Shown here: one piece after another, positions 8,478 through 17,576 of the stretch | How positions within the stretch are numbered: the first letter of the stretch is position 1 | Layout of the letters: each line of letters begins with the position of its first letter | NCBI RefSeq assembly: GCF_000412675.1 | Contig: NC_021505.1 | Coordinates: 3,652,501-3,716,500, forward strand | DNA from: Pseudomonas putida NBRC 14164 | GTDB lineage: Bacteria; Pseudomonadota; Gammaproteobacteria; Pseudomonadales; Pseudomonadaceae | DNA: 64,000 nt | Reading direction: 5' to 3' | Notes under the pieces: generated by a model | What the model was told of the DNA's origin: nothing | Seen by the model: only the letters and a program-made list of their open reading frames with translations | Databases searched by the model: none | Program-made: the position numbers and the translations under genes

Positions 8478-11104
8478 GCGTCTCGATCAACAAGGTTCAA
8501 AGAAGGAACAGCCCGTGGTGTGCGGGGCCAGTAGCTGGCCAGCCAACGTGCCAGCGCGCGCAGTGGCTGCAGCCACGCGTGTACCCACGGCGGCAGGTGC
8601 TCTAGCAGGCGCAGGTAACCGACACCGCCCAACTTCAGCACATCGACCAGGCTGCGCAGCGGGCGCTCGACCTCATGCTGCTCGCTCCAGCCCAGCCAGG
8701 CATCGGCGCGAGCAAACGTGCAGTGCACCAGGTCGATACGCTGCTGTTGGCTTAGCGCGTTGAATACCAGGCCCACGTGCTGCCCGACCTTACGGGTGAC
8801 ACAGGCCTGGAAGGCGAACTCGCGCTGGCCACGGTTGAGCAGCAGGCGCACCTGCTCCCCCGGTTTCAGCGCAAGGCCGTCGTGCAGTTGCAGGCCGACA
8901 CCGCCATCGGAGTAATCGACCAGGGTGCACGGGTAGGCGTGACCGCTGGCCAGCACCAGGCCTGCCGGCAGGCGCATCTGCACCCGGTGGGCGCGGCGCA
9001 CCTGGCGCACTTCGGCGGCCACGGCAACCGCGGCGCCGATGATCAGCAGGTTGTAGACCACCCACAGCGAACTGACGATCACCGTGCCGATTTCTGCCGC
9101 CGGGCCGGTGAACAGGCGCCACACGGCTAAGCCCAGGCCCGCTACATTGAGTGCCGCAAGCCACAGGTACGGCTGGGCGATGTGCCAGTCGAACTGCTCC
9201 TGCTCCATCAGGCCGCCCTTGGCGGTAACGTTGAATTTGCCTTTTTTTGGGGCGAACAGCGCGACCGTGGTGGGGCGGGCGATGTACCAGGCCAGCACGG
9301 TCTCGTATACCTCGCCCCAGAAGGTTTGCCGGTACTTGCCCTGCATGCGCGAGTTGGTCAGGCTGGCGTGGATCATGTGCGGCAGCACATACAACAGGAT
9401 CATCAACGCCGGTGCGTAGATGATGTAGGCATGCAGTAGCAGGAACGCCAGCGGTGCGGTCAGGAACACCAGGCGCGGCAGGCCAGCCAGGAAGTGCAGC
9501 ATCGCATTCGCATAGCACACCCGCTGGAACAGGCTCAGCCCACGCCCGAACAGGGGGTTGTCGGTGCGGAAGATCTGCACCATGCCGCGTGCCCAGCGAA
9601 TGCGCTGGCCGATGTGCGCCGACAGGCTCTCGGTAGCCAGGCCGGCCGCCTGCGGGATGCTCAGGTAGGCCGATGACCAACCCTGGCGGTGCATGCGCAA
9701 GGCGGTGTGGGCATCCTCGGTCACCGTCTCCACGGCAAAACCACCGATGCTTTCCAGCGCGGTGCGGCGCAGTACCGCGCACGAGCCGCAGAAAAACGCC
9801 GCGTTCCACATGTCGTTACCGTCCTGGATCAGGCCGTAGAACAGCTCCCCTTCATTGGGGCGGCGACGGAACGAACCCAGGTTGCGCTCGAACGGGTCGG
9901 GCGAAAAGAAATGGTGCGGCGTCTGCACCAGTGCCAGCTTCGGGTCCTTGAGGAACCAGCCCACCGTCATTTGCAGGAAGGAGCGCACCGGCACGTGGTC
10001 GCAGTCGAAGATGGCAATCAGCTCGCTGTCGGTCACACCCAACGCATGGTTGAGGTTGCCGGCTTTGGCGTGCTTGCTGTCCGGCCGCACGATGTAGCCC
10101 ACCCCCACCTCGTCGGCGAACGCGCGGAACGCATCGCGGCGGCCGTCGTCGAGGATATAGATCCGCAGGCATTCGCGTGGCCAGTCCAGGCCCAGGGCCG
10201 CCAGTACTGTGGTGCGCACTACCGACAAATCTTCGTTGTAGGTGGGGATCATCAGGTCTACGGTTGGCCAGTGCTGCGGGTTGGCAGGCAGGTTCGCCGG
10301 CTTGCGCTGCAACGGCCAGCTGGTCTGGATGTAGCCCAGGATCAGCACGAACCACGAATAGGTTTCGGCCGCCAGCAGGATCACCCCGCACACCAGGTCA
10401 GTGGTGTCGTTCCAGTTCAGGGTCGCGGTGTAGCGCCACCATAGATACCGGCAGGATATGATCGTCGACAGCACGATCAGCATCAGTGTCGGGAAACGCC
10501 CCGGCATGTGCCGCACCAGCATGGCAATGCCCAGCAGCAGGCCGATGAACACCAGCTGTGCCAGGTAGCCGAAGGGCTCCGTCACGCACAGCAGGGCCAG
10601 GCCGGTCGCGCACAGCGTCAGCGCACTGTAGAACGCCCGCCGGGCGAACACGCTCAAGCCGCGCAAGCGTGCCGAGGCTTCATGCCTGAAGGCACTGCCA
10701 CGGTAGCGGGCAGGTACCTGCTGCAACCTGCCGATCACCAGGCTGCGGTAATGGCCCGCAACCTGTCGCGCATTCCGCAACTGCTCGCGCACGGTGGCCC
10801 AGACCCGCCGCGCGAACCCTGGCCGGTGTTGCGCCGGTTGCTGCCTTAGCAGCAGCCACAGGCTCTGGATCAACAGGCGGACCGGGTCGCCCAGGCTCGG
10901 ACGCTTGCCCCCCAGTTGCGGGTACAGGCGCTGGCGCTCGGCCAACAGCGCCTGCCAGGCGGGGGACTCCAGGCGCAGAAACAGGAAGGCCAGCCATACG
11001 CCGAGGGTAAACAGGCAGGCTACCGGTAAGCGCGCACCGCGCGCGCTGAACCAGGTGTAGGTCGACAGGGGGCTCAACGTCACGGCTGGCGCCTCGTCAG
11101 GCAA
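8474..11104 (-). CDS. bcsA: Cellulose synthase catalytic subunit BcsA (GT2 plus PilZ)
   Basis: 876 residues, close to the E. coli enzyme. It polymerises UDP-glucose into beta-1,4-glucan in the inner membrane and is activated by cyclic di-GMP. Family 2 glycosyltransferase landmarks are all present: DDG at about 319-321, DCD at 367-369, TED at 462-464 and QRIRW at 500-504. Transmembrane helices flank the catalytic domain, and there is an E. coli-like N-terminal extension of about 150 residues. The C-terminal PilZ domain has RRAHR (703-707) and DYSDGG (730-735), the RxxxR and D/NxSxxG cyclic di-GMP motifs. The start lies 25 bases inside bcsQ. Confidence 0.97.
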   Translation of the reverse strand: MPDEAPAVTLSPLSTYTWFSARGARLPVACLFTLGVWLAFLFLRLESPAWQALLAERQRLYPQLGGKRPSLGDPVRLLIQSLWLLLRQQPAQHRPGFARRVWATVREQLRNARQVAGHYRSLVIGRLQQVPARYRGSAFRHEASARLRGLSVFARRAFYSALTLCATGLALLCVTEPFGYLAQLVFIGLLLGIAMLVRHMPGRFPTLMLIVLSTIISCRYLWWRYTATLNWNDTTDLVCGVILLAAETYSWFVLILGYIQTSWPLQRKPANLPANPQHWPTVDLMIPTYNEDLSVVRTTVLAALGLDWPRECLRIYILDDGRRDAFRAFADEVGVGYIVRPDSKHAKAGNLNHALGVTDSELIAIFDCDHVPVRSFLQMTVGWFLKDPKLALVQTPHHFFSPDPFERNLGSFRRRPNEGELFYGLIQDGNDMWNAAFFCGSCAVLRRTALESIGGFAVETVTEDAHTALRMHRQGWSSAYLSIPQAAGLATESLSAHIGQRIRWARGMVQIFRTDNPLFGRGLSLFQRVCYANAMLHFLAGLPRLVFLTAPLAFLLLHAYIIYAPALMILLYVLPHMIHASLTNSRMQGKYRQTFWGEVYETVLAWYIARPTTVALFAPKKGKFNVTAKGGLMEQEQFDWHIAQPYLWLAALNVAGLGLAVWRLFTGPAAEIGTVIVSSLWVVYNLLIIGAAVAVAAEVRQVRRAHRVQMRLPAGLVLASGHAYPCTLVDYSDGGVGLQLHDGLALKPGEQVRLLLNRGQREFAFQACVTRKVGQHVGLVFNALSQQQRIDLVHCTFARADAWLGWSEQHEVERPLRSLVDVLKLGGVGYLRLLEHLPPWVHAWLQPLRALARWLASYWPRTPRAVPSLNLVDRDA

Positions 11105-11787
11105 CGTACCGCCAGGCTCTGCACATCTCGGCAGGCCAGGCTATGCGGCGCGTAATGGCCGAGCGGTGCCTTGCATGCCAGCGCTTCGAGGAACGCCTCG
11201 TCGCGGTGCACCACCTGAATCGGCAGGCGATCACGGAACAGGTCACGCCATACCATCAACAAGTCGCTTTGCAAGCGGCTGGCCGGGTCGTAACGGTTGA
11301 CCAGCAGCATGTCGTAGCGCTCGACCGGCTGGCGGCCGAGCAACAAGTGGCTGGCCATCTCGGCCTCGGCCACCAGTACTCGCACATCGGTCTCGATGCT
11401 GTGGCCAGCGGTATCAGGCGGCAGTTGCGGCAGGTCGAACAACACCCAGTCGAAATGCCCGGCCAGCTCGGCCTGACGCGCGCGCCATGCCTGCGCGTCG
11501 GGCATGGGGCGCGCCACGCCATCTGGCAGGTTGCCGAACGGCAGCAGGCATAGGCCATCGAGTACTTCATACACGGCATCGCCAACCGGCCGCCCTTGCC
11601 GCTCGGCCAACGCCCAGCCTTCTTGCGTACCTAACGCCAGGTTGAAGTGCAGCCCGAGCAAGTTGCTTGGGCACAGGTCGATCAGCAGCACCCGCTCGCC
11701 CACGCCCTGCAGCGCATAGCCCAGCGCGGCCAGCAAGGCGCTGCGCCCCAGGCCACCACGCACGCCGTGCAAGGCCAGGCTGGTCAT
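11080..11787 (-). CDS. bcsQ: MinD/ParA-like ATPase BcsQ
   Basis: 235 residues, the cellulose-associated member of the MinD/ParA ATPase family, which with BcsR is needed for assembly and polar placement of the synthase. The N-terminus reads GVRGGLGRSALLAAL where ordinary MinD proteins have a deviant Walker A with Lys and Thr. Here an Arg-Ser pair stands at that position, and the signature lysine is missing, as in other BcsQ proteins. LLIDLCPSNLL is the following strand with the conserved Asp. The gene overlaps bcsR upstream by four bases and bcsA downstream by 25. Whether it still hydrolyses ATP cannot be read from the sequence. Confidence 0.9.
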   Translation of the reverse strand: MTSLALHGVRGGLGRSALLAALGYALQGVGERVLLIDLCPSNLLGLHFNLALGTQEGWALAERQGRPVGDAVYEVLDGLCLLPFGNLPDGVARPMPDAQAWRARQAELAGHFDWVLFDLPQLPPDTAGHSIETDVRVLVAEAEMASHLLLGRQPVERYDMLLVNRYDPASRLQSDLLMVWRDLFRDRLPIQVVHRDEAFLEALACKAPLGHYAPHSLACRDVQSLAVRCLTRRQP

Positions 11788-12002
11788 GCGGACACACCCT
11801 CGCGCTGCGCTGCAGCCGCGTGCAACGCGCCCGGCGTGCTGGCCCGATAGCTTTCACCCAGCAACGGCCAGCGCTGCAACGCCTGCTGAACCCCCACCAA
11901 CATGGAAATGTCCTGGTAGTTCAGGTCTGGCATCGCCAGGTGCTGGCGCAACTGGGCGATATCGTCGCTGCGGTCGGACGGGTCTGCTTTGCCAGTGTTC
12001 AT
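11784..12002 (-). CDS. bcsR: Cellulose biosynthesis protein BcsR
   Basis: 72 residues, slightly longer than the 62-residue E. coli YhjR. The characteristic short block LNYQDISMLVGVQQALQRW identifies the family, which in enterobacteria partners BcsQ and helps stabilise the secretion complex. The first 25 residues are acidic and low-complexity. It overlaps bcsG upstream and bcsQ downstream by four bases each, so it is certainly read as part of the operon. Confidence 0.85.
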   Translation of the reverse strand: MNTGKADPSDRSDDIAQLRQHLAMPDLNYQDISMLVGVQQALQRWPLLGESYRASTPGALHAAAAQREGVSA

Positions 12003-13618
12003 GGGCGCTCCTCGGGGATGGGCTGCCAGTCGGGCTGGCCTTGCAGGCGCATGTAGGCGCGCCCCTGATAGTTCACAACCTCCGCCCCGGAGGTTTGCGC
12101 AACCTGTTCTGTGGTCGGCAGGTCGGCCAGCAGGCCGGGCACATCCAGCGCCTGCTGCTGGCCCAGGCCGGCGTAAACGCGCGACACAAGCTCGGACAGT
12201 GCCAGGTAGCTGGTCGGTGCCGCGACACGCAGCGGCTCGCTGCGGGCCGGCTGCCCCATGCCGATGAACTTCAGGCCGACCGGTACATGGGTGATCGACG
12301 GCGTAGGGATTTCACGCATGCCTGACAGCTGCATGCGGTCACCGTGCAGCGCAGCGCCATGTTCCGGGACAATGGCCACGACCACGCGGCGGCCACTGCG
12401 CTCCAGCTCGTCGAGAAAGGTGCCCAGCTCGCTAAACAGCCGGTTGGCGCGGGTGGCGTAATCGGCCACGCGGGTACCGCCGTCGGCGGTAACGATACGG
12501 TTGCCGTCGTGCAGGCTGATGCTGTTGTAGAACAGCGACACATGCTCGGCGGCGCTGCCTTGGCGCTGCCCCCACCAGCGGCGTAACACGTCCAGGTCAC
12601 TGGCAATCGGCGAGCCGTCGAAACCGACCAGCGCGCGCGGAAAGTCGGTATTGCGCAAGCCGGGCTGCGGCATGTGCTGCTGGGTGATGTCGCCGATGAA
12701 GTTGTCGAACTGGCCGCTGTGGTTGAGCAAGGTATTGCTCTGGAAGCCGAGCTTGGCCAGGTTCTGGAACAACAGGCACTGCTCCGGGGCGCTCTGGTAA
12801 AGGCCCGCGTGGGACGACTGCCCGCAGCTGGCACGTAGCACGCGGATGGCCGCCGGCCCACTGTAGGAGGTGGCCGAATTGAACTGGTCGAAGACCACGT
12901 CCAGGCGCGACAGCAGCGGGTTGTCACGCAGCCCCGCGGCAGACAGGTCATCCCAGGCCAGCGAGCAGATGTTGATGATCAGCAGGTCGAACGGTTGCTC
13001 ATCAACATTGATGGCAGGGAATGCCGTCACCCGCTCCCGCTCACTGGCGAAGAAACGTTCGAGCCAGCTGTCGAGCGTGGCATTGTCGGCAAGCGCTGCG
13101 GCCTGCACGGGCTTGCCGGGGCCGGCAGCCACATTGCCGGACGGCTGGCCGGCGTTGACGGCCAGTGAAGGCAGCCCGCCCACGGCCAGCCACGCCAGCC
13201 CCAGCAGGCTCAAGGTGCTCAGGCGCAGCCAATGGCGCAAGTACAGGTAGCCCACCAGCAACAGCGCCAACGCACCGAGCAGGTTCCAGTTGATGAAACG
13301 GCCCAGCAGTTCGAGCATGTAGTCCCATGAAAAGTCGAGCACACCCGGCTGTGCCAGCAGGCGGCTGAACGGCGGGAACCAGGTGTCCTGGTAGAACAAC
13401 GCGACACCAATCGGCACCGCCACCAGCTGCCGCGCGATGCACAGCCATCTCCCCGGCAAAGGCAGCAGCAGGAAAGCGGCGAACAGCAGGTTCGGCAGCG
13501 CCTGGAAGTCCAGCATGCCGAGGGCGACCAGCAGGAATTTTGCCAGGAAATAGAGGTTCCACCCTCCCAGTCCAGGCCAGCGGGCCAGTACCGGGAGGGA
13601 GGCGATGGTCTTAGTCAT
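11999..13618 (-). CDS. bcsG: Cellulose phosphoethanolamine transferase BcsG
   Basis: 539 residues. BcsG adds phosphoethanolamine to cellulose in the periplasm. The N-terminal 150 residues hold four to five membrane helices starting at about residue 20 (NLYFLAKFLLVALGML). The remaining part is an alkaline-phosphatase-fold domain with the conserved SYSGPAAIRVLRASCGQ block, which contains the nucleophilic serine region, and later the VPEHGAAL metal-binding segment. Its presence predicts that this strain makes modified rather than plain cellulose. The start overlaps bcsF and the stop overlaps bcsR. Confidence 0.92.
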   Translation of the reverse strand: MTKTIASLPVLARWPGLGGWNLYFLAKFLLVALGMLDFQALPNLLFAAFLLLPLPGRWLCIARQLVAVPIGVALFYQDTWFPPFSRLLAQPGVLDFSWDYMLELLGRFINWNLLGALALLLVGYLYLRHWLRLSTLSLLGLAWLAVGGLPSLAVNAGQPSGNVAAGPGKPVQAAALADNATLDSWLERFFASERERVTAFPAINVDEQPFDLLIINICSLAWDDLSAAGLRDNPLLSRLDVVFDQFNSATSYSGPAAIRVLRASCGQSSHAGLYQSAPEQCLLFQNLAKLGFQSNTLLNHSGQFDNFIGDITQQHMPQPGLRNTDFPRALVGFDGSPIASDLDVLRRWWGQRQGSAAEHVSLFYNSISLHDGNRIVTADGGTRVADYATRANRLFSELGTFLDELERSGRRVVVAIVPEHGAALHGDRMQLSGMREIPTPSITHVPVGLKFIGMGQPARSEPLRVAAPTSYLALSELVSRVYAGLGQQQALDVPGLLADLPTTEQVAQTSGAEVVNYQGRAYMRLQGQPDWQPIPEERP

Positions 13619-13796
13619 TACGGGGTTCCTGGCGTGCAGCGCGGTGGCGGACGCCCAGCGGTTTCAGGTAACGGGGTGCAAGGCGGCGGCGCAACCAGCC
13701 GCGCAATGCAACGCGCAGGCGCAGCACCAGCAAGGCCAGGGCAAACGTCACCAGCGCAGTGATGGCAATTACTTGCAGGAGCTGCACGAAGTTCAT
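13611..13796 (-). CDS. bcsF: Small membrane protein BcsF
   Basis: 61 residues beginning MNFVQLLQV, with a single transmembrane helix (about residues 5-27) and a strongly basic tail. It matches the size and layout of E. coli BcsF (YhjT), which anchors BcsE to the synthase complex. I chose the ATG at 13796 because it overlaps the bcsE stop by four bases, like every other junction in this operon. The frame is open further upstream, but that part lies inside bcsE and is not needed. Confidence 0.85.
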   Translation of the reverse strand: MNFVQLLQVIAITALVTFALALLVLRLRVALRGWLRRRLAPRYLKPLGVRHRAARQEPRND

Positions 13797-15295
13797 GCTG
13801 TACCCCGCTTGCCCAGGGCAATCCGGCGTGGCGCCAGGGCCGACCTTGGGTGCGCAGGCTGTTGCGCCGCTGCATCCAGCCGCGGTGGCTGCGGTGCGCT
13901 GTCGTCGAGGAAGGCCGGGGTGGCCAGGCTGTCGACCCCGGCGAGTACCTCTTGGCTGATGAACAGTTCTTTCCACGACAACTGGAAGATGTGGTCAAGC
14001 GCTTGCTCGACCCCTTCAGAGCGGCAGGCGAACAGGAACAGGAACAGGACTTCGCCCACCACACAGGCAATGTCACCATCGCGGCGGAATACCGTGCGCG
14101 AACAGGCCTGCAGCGGGGTCAGGCCAGGGGCCGGGCGCAATACCAGCAACTGGTGGACGATTTCGCCGTTGCGCACACCGTGCCACATGGTGTTCACGGC
14201 TTGCGCAAATGCACGGGGCGCCACCAGCCCGCAAATGGCCAGCGGCCGCAGCCGTGCGAGCAAGGCATCGAAGTTGCCCGGCAGATGCCGCCGCCATACG
14301 TAACCCTGGATGCTCTCGACCATGGTCAGGAAACGCGACAGGCTGGCACCGAACGGCACGATCTGGGTGGCACCACAGGCCAGCAGCAGTTGCTCGTCCT
14401 GATAGCGCAGGGTTGGCGCCATCTCGCGCACCACCAGCTTCAAGGCATTGCCACGTAACTGGCGCAGGCGGTGCAGCTGGCGTGCCAGGCTGTCCAGGCG
14501 CTGCCCGCCATCCATGGCAAAGATCACCGTGGCAGACACCGCTCTGCTGGCTTTGGCGCTCAGTTCTTCAAGGTTTTCGCAGACCTGCCAGTGCTCGGAG
14601 AAGGCGGGCGCGCCTTCCAGCACCGGGCGCTGGGCCAGGCACAGCAACTCATCACCACCGGTGTCGGATGGCACCTGCGGCGCTCCGGTAACGGCAAACC
14701 CGGCGTCAAGGCGCGCCAGCTCCAGGTCTCGGGTACCGGCCTTGCCGAGTGGGTTGCTCCAGAAATGCTGCAGGTAGCGCACCCCACCTTTGCCGCGGTA
14801 CACCTGGGCCAGCCCGTCTACGCCCTGATTGAACGCGCGCAGCTGCTCCACCCGTCCAACACCCTGCCCGCTGCTGATGACCAGCAGCAGTGCAGCCTCG
14901 GCCAGCAATAAGGGCCGCAGGGCATTGCACCAACGGGCAACGTCATCGCCCGCCCAGGCCTCGAGTGGCGCCAGCAGCAACAGCACACGCCCGGGCACGT
15001 CGATGCGTGGCAAGTCATCAACCAGGTGCAGGGTGGCTTGCGGGGTGGTCTCGTACAGTGCCAGCTCGGCCGGGCCCTGCGCCGCATCGAGCGCACCCAG
15101 CACATCACCCATGGCTTGCGCATCGGTGATCAAGGTTGCCCGAACGTCGTCGAGCATGCCTGCAAGCACTTGGCGGCATAGCAAAGTGGCGTCTTCCGTG
15201 GCGTCACAGGCTACCCAGTACAGTCCTTGTTCATGAAGGCAGCTGCTTTCGGCGCCTATGCCGGAAATAGCCAACAACGGCATTCCATTAGTCAA
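13793..15295 (-). CDS. bcsE: Cyclic di-GMP-binding regulator BcsE
   Basis: 500 residues, of the BcsE (YhjS, GIL-domain) family that binds cyclic di-GMP and boosts cellulose output. The C-terminal third has FRRDGDIACVVGEVLFLFLFACR, containing the RxGD I-site-like motif and the hydrophobic strand typical of the GIL domain. The N-terminal 200 residues resemble the degenerate ATPase-like region of the family. It is the first gene of the operon. In E. coli bcsEFG is divergent from bcsRQABZC, whereas here they are fused into one transcription unit. The upstream 280 bases are AT-rich and shared with a divergent exporter gene. Confidence 0.9.
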   Translation of the reverse strand: MTNGMPLLAISGIGAESSCLHEQGLYWVACDATEDATLLCRQVLAGMLDDVRATLITDAQAMGDVLGALDAAQGPAELALYETTPQATLHLVDDLPRIDVPGRVLLLLAPLEAWAGDDVARWCNALRPLLLAEAALLLVISSGQGVGRVEQLRAFNQGVDGLAQVYRGKGGVRYLQHFWSNPLGKAGTRDLELARLDAGFAVTGAPQVPSDTGGDELLCLAQRPVLEGAPAFSEHWQVCENLEELSAKASRAVSATVIFAMDGGQRLDSLARQLHRLRQLRGNALKLVVREMAPTLRYQDEQLLLACGATQIVPFGASLSRFLTMVESIQGYVWRRHLPGNFDALLARLRPLAICGLVAPRAFAQAVNTMWHGVRNGEIVHQLLVLRPAPGLTPLQACSRTVFRRDGDIACVVGEVLFLFLFACRSEGVEQALDHIFQLSWKELFISQEVLAGVDSLATPAFLDDSAPQPPRLDAAAQQPAHPRSALAPRRIALGKRGTA

Positions 15296-15309
15296 AACAG
15301 TGGCTCTAC

Positions 15310-15323
15310 GTCAAAAAATTAAA
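15310..15323. promoter_or_regulatory. Possible FleQ-like box upstream of bcsE
   Basis: GTCAAAAAATTAAA resembles the FleQ binding consensus GTCAATAAATTGAC that I recall from pseudomonads (11 of 14 positions). It lies about 15 bases before the bcsE start. FleQ is known to regulate bcs genes in P. putida, so the position is plausible, but the right half-site is degenerate. Confidence 0.3.
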
Positions 15324-15362
15324 CGGCCTTGAAGCTAGATTTGCACATGGGTCGTCGACGGC

Positions 15363-15417
15363 TTTTGACCCTCGTCAAAAAAACGACAGAAACACCGACG
15401 CACCATTTAAGTGCGTC
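15363..15417. promoter_or_regulatory. Two inverted repeats in the bcsE/exporter intergenic region
   Basis: TTTTGAC-cctc-GTCAAAA (15363-15380) and GACGCAC-cattaa-type loop-GTGCGTC (15397-15417) are perfect 7-bp inverted repeats in the AT-rich region between bcsE and the divergent ABC exporter. The first repeats the GTCAAAA word also found at 15310. They look like operators rather than terminators, since no T-run follows. Confidence 0.4.
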
Positions 15418-15573
15418 AATTCTACAGCAGCAAGGCAAAATAATGTCAACCGCAAATGTAATGAATTGCAAAGGTGTGTCGAACGCTGCACCAAGGGCAG
15501 GATGCTGCATGCGAATGTTTGGATGTGCGTTAAGGTTACCTGTCAGGCAGATGCTGATTTACCGGAGACACGC

Positions 15574-17430
15574 ATGCTTCGCATTTTTGAACGCTGGCTA
15601 GACCCCTTCCCCCCTGACGAAGTACCGCCGCCGCCCGTTGGCCTGTTGCGCTTCATGTGGGCCTGCACCCGGGGCGCTCGCGGTTACATTCTTGCCTTGG
15701 CACTGCTCAGTGCCGGGGTGTCGATTTACGAAGCCTGGCTGTTTGCGTTCCTCGGCCAGGTGGTCGACCTGCTTTCGGCCTGGCAGGCCGGTGGCGCCGC
15801 CGCCAGCACACAGGAAAGCCACGTACTGTGGGGGATAGGCATCGTCCTGGTTACCAGCATCGGGCTAGTGGCGCTGCGCACCCTGGTGCAGCATCAGGTG
15901 CTGGCAATCAATTTGCCGCTGCGCCTGCGCTGGGACTTCCATCGCCTGATGCTGCGCCAGAGCCTGTCGTTCTTCTCCGACGAGTTTTCTGGCCGTGTTA
16001 CCACCAAGGTGATGCAGACAGCGCTGGCGGTGCGCGAGGTATTATTCACGCTCATCGAGATCCTGCCCGGCATCGGCGTGTACTTCATTGCAATCATCGC
16101 CCTGGCCGGTGGCTTTGCCTTGAAACTGATGCTGCCGTTCATTGCCTGGCTCGTGCTGTTCGGGCTGGCCATGCTGTATTTCGTGCCACGCCTGGGCAAG
16201 GTCGGACAAGAACAGGCCAACGCACGGTCTTCGATGACCGGGCGCATTTCCGATGCCTACACCAACATCACCACGGTAAAGCTGTTCTCGCACTCCAAAC
16301 GCGAGGCGCACTTTGCCCGCGCTGCCATGGAGGACTTCAAGCAAACCGGCTTTCGCCAGATGCGCCTGGTCAGCCAGTTCGAAATCGTCAACCAGGCACT
16401 GGTAGTGGGCTTGATCTTTGGTGCAGGCGGCTACGCGTTGTGGCTGTGGCACCAGGGCCAGGTCGGCACAGGGGCGGTCGCGGCCATTACCGCCATGGCC
16501 CTGCGTATCAACGGTATGTCGCACTGGATCATGTGGCAGATGACCTCGCTGTTCGAGAACATCGGCACCGTGCAGGACGGCATGGCCACCCTCACCCGCG
16601 GCCCCAAGGTACAGGATGCGCCGGGTGCCACCGAGCTGGTAACCGGCGGCGGCGCGGTGAGCTTCGACAAGGTCTGCTTCAACTACAACGGCGAGCGCCA
16701 GGTGCTCAACGACCTGAGCCTGCATATTCGCCCGGGCGAAAAGGTGGGGCTGGTCGGCCGTTCCGGCGCCGGCAAGTCCACCTTGATCAACCTGTTGTTG
16801 CGCTTCTACGACGTGGACAGTGGCGAAATCCGCATCGATGGGCAGAACGTCGCCAAGGTGACGCAAGACAGCCTGCGCAGCGCCATCGGCATGGTCACCC
16901 AGGACACCTCGCTGTTGCACCGCTCGATCCGTGACAACATCGCCTATGGGCGCCCGGACGCAACCGACGCGCAAATCCGCGCCGCTGCAGCCAATGCCCA
17001 GGCCGATGGTTTCATCAGCCAGCTCAGCGACCGCCAGGGCCACAACGGTTACGACACCTTGGTGGGCGAGCGCGGTATCAAGCTGTCTGGCGGCCAGCGC
17101 CAGCGCATCGCCATTGCCCGGGTAATGCTGAAGAACGCACCGATCCTGCTGCTGGACGAAGCCACCAGTGCGCTGGACTCGGAAGTGGAAGTGGCGATTC
17201 AGGAAAGCCTGGACGAAATGATGCAGGGCAAGACCGTCATCGCCATCGCCCACCGGTTGTCGACGATTGCCGCCATGGACCGGCTGATCGTGATGGATGA
17301 AGGGCGCATCATCGAGCAAGGTACCCACGCCGAGCTGTTGGCGAAGAACGGTACTTATGCCCGGCTGTGGCAGCACCAGAGTGGTGGGTTCCTGGGTGAA
17401 GACCAGGGCGTGGCCGAGGCGATTGAATAG
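15574..17430 (+). CDS. MsbA-type ABC exporter (fused permease and ATPase)
   Basis: 618 residues from the ATG at 15574, which has a GGAG ribosome site; an upstream in-frame start would add 36 unlikely residues. The N-terminal half has six transmembrane helices of the ABC type I exporter fold. The C-terminal half has Walker A GRSGAGKST, the signature LSGGQRQRIAIAR, Walker B ILLLDEATSALDS and the switch histidine in AIAHRLSTI. Proteins of this type export lipids, peptides or drugs as dimers, and the substrate cannot be told. The gene is divergent from the cellulose operon and followed by a REP element. I recall a homologue in the same place in KT2440. Confidence 0.9.
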   Translation: MLRIFERWLDPFPPDEVPPPPVGLLRFMWACTRGARGYILALALLSAGVSIYEAWLFAFLGQVVDLLSAWQAGGAAASTQESHVLWGIGIVLVTSIGLVALRTLVQHQVLAINLPLRLRWDFHRLMLRQSLSFFSDEFSGRVTTKVMQTALAVREVLFTLIEILPGIGVYFIAIIALAGGFALKLMLPFIAWLVLFGLAMLYFVPRLGKVGQEQANARSSMTGRISDAYTNITTVKLFSHSKREAHFARAAMEDFKQTGFRQMRLVSQFEIVNQALVVGLIFGAGGYALWLWHQGQVGTGAVAAITAMALRINGMSHWIMWQMTSLFENIGTVQDGMATLTRGPKVQDAPGATELVTGGGAVSFDKVCFNYNGERQVLNDLSLHIRPGEKVGLVGRSGAGKSTLINLLLRFYDVDSGEIRIDGQNVAKVTQDSLRSAIGMVTQDTSLLHRSIRDNIAYGRPDATDAQIRAAAANAQADGFISQLSDRQGHNGYDTLVGERGIKLSGGQRQRIAIARVMLKNAPILLLDEATSALDSEVEVAIQESLDEMMQGKTVIAIAHRLSTIAAMDRLIVMDEGRIIEQGTHAELLAKNGTYARLWQHQSGGFLGEDQGVAEAIE

Positions 17431-17452
17431 GCTCACCTGAAGCTGGCGATGC

Positions 17453-17499
17453 GATGGATGGCACCGGCTACGCCGGTGTTCGCGGGCATGCCCGCTCCC
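17453..17499. repeat. Single REP element
   Basis: ACCGGC-tac-GCCGGT followed by the palindrome GCGGGCATGCCCGC and TCC: the composite REP common in P. putida genomes. It lies between the convergent ends of the exporter and the IclR gene. Confidence 0.7.
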
Positions 17500-17576
17500 C
17501 AATGGTCGCGCCAGCTTTTAGATGTTGTGCAAGGCAGTTGCCCCCACTGAGATCGCGCCTACCTGAATCTGGTACT

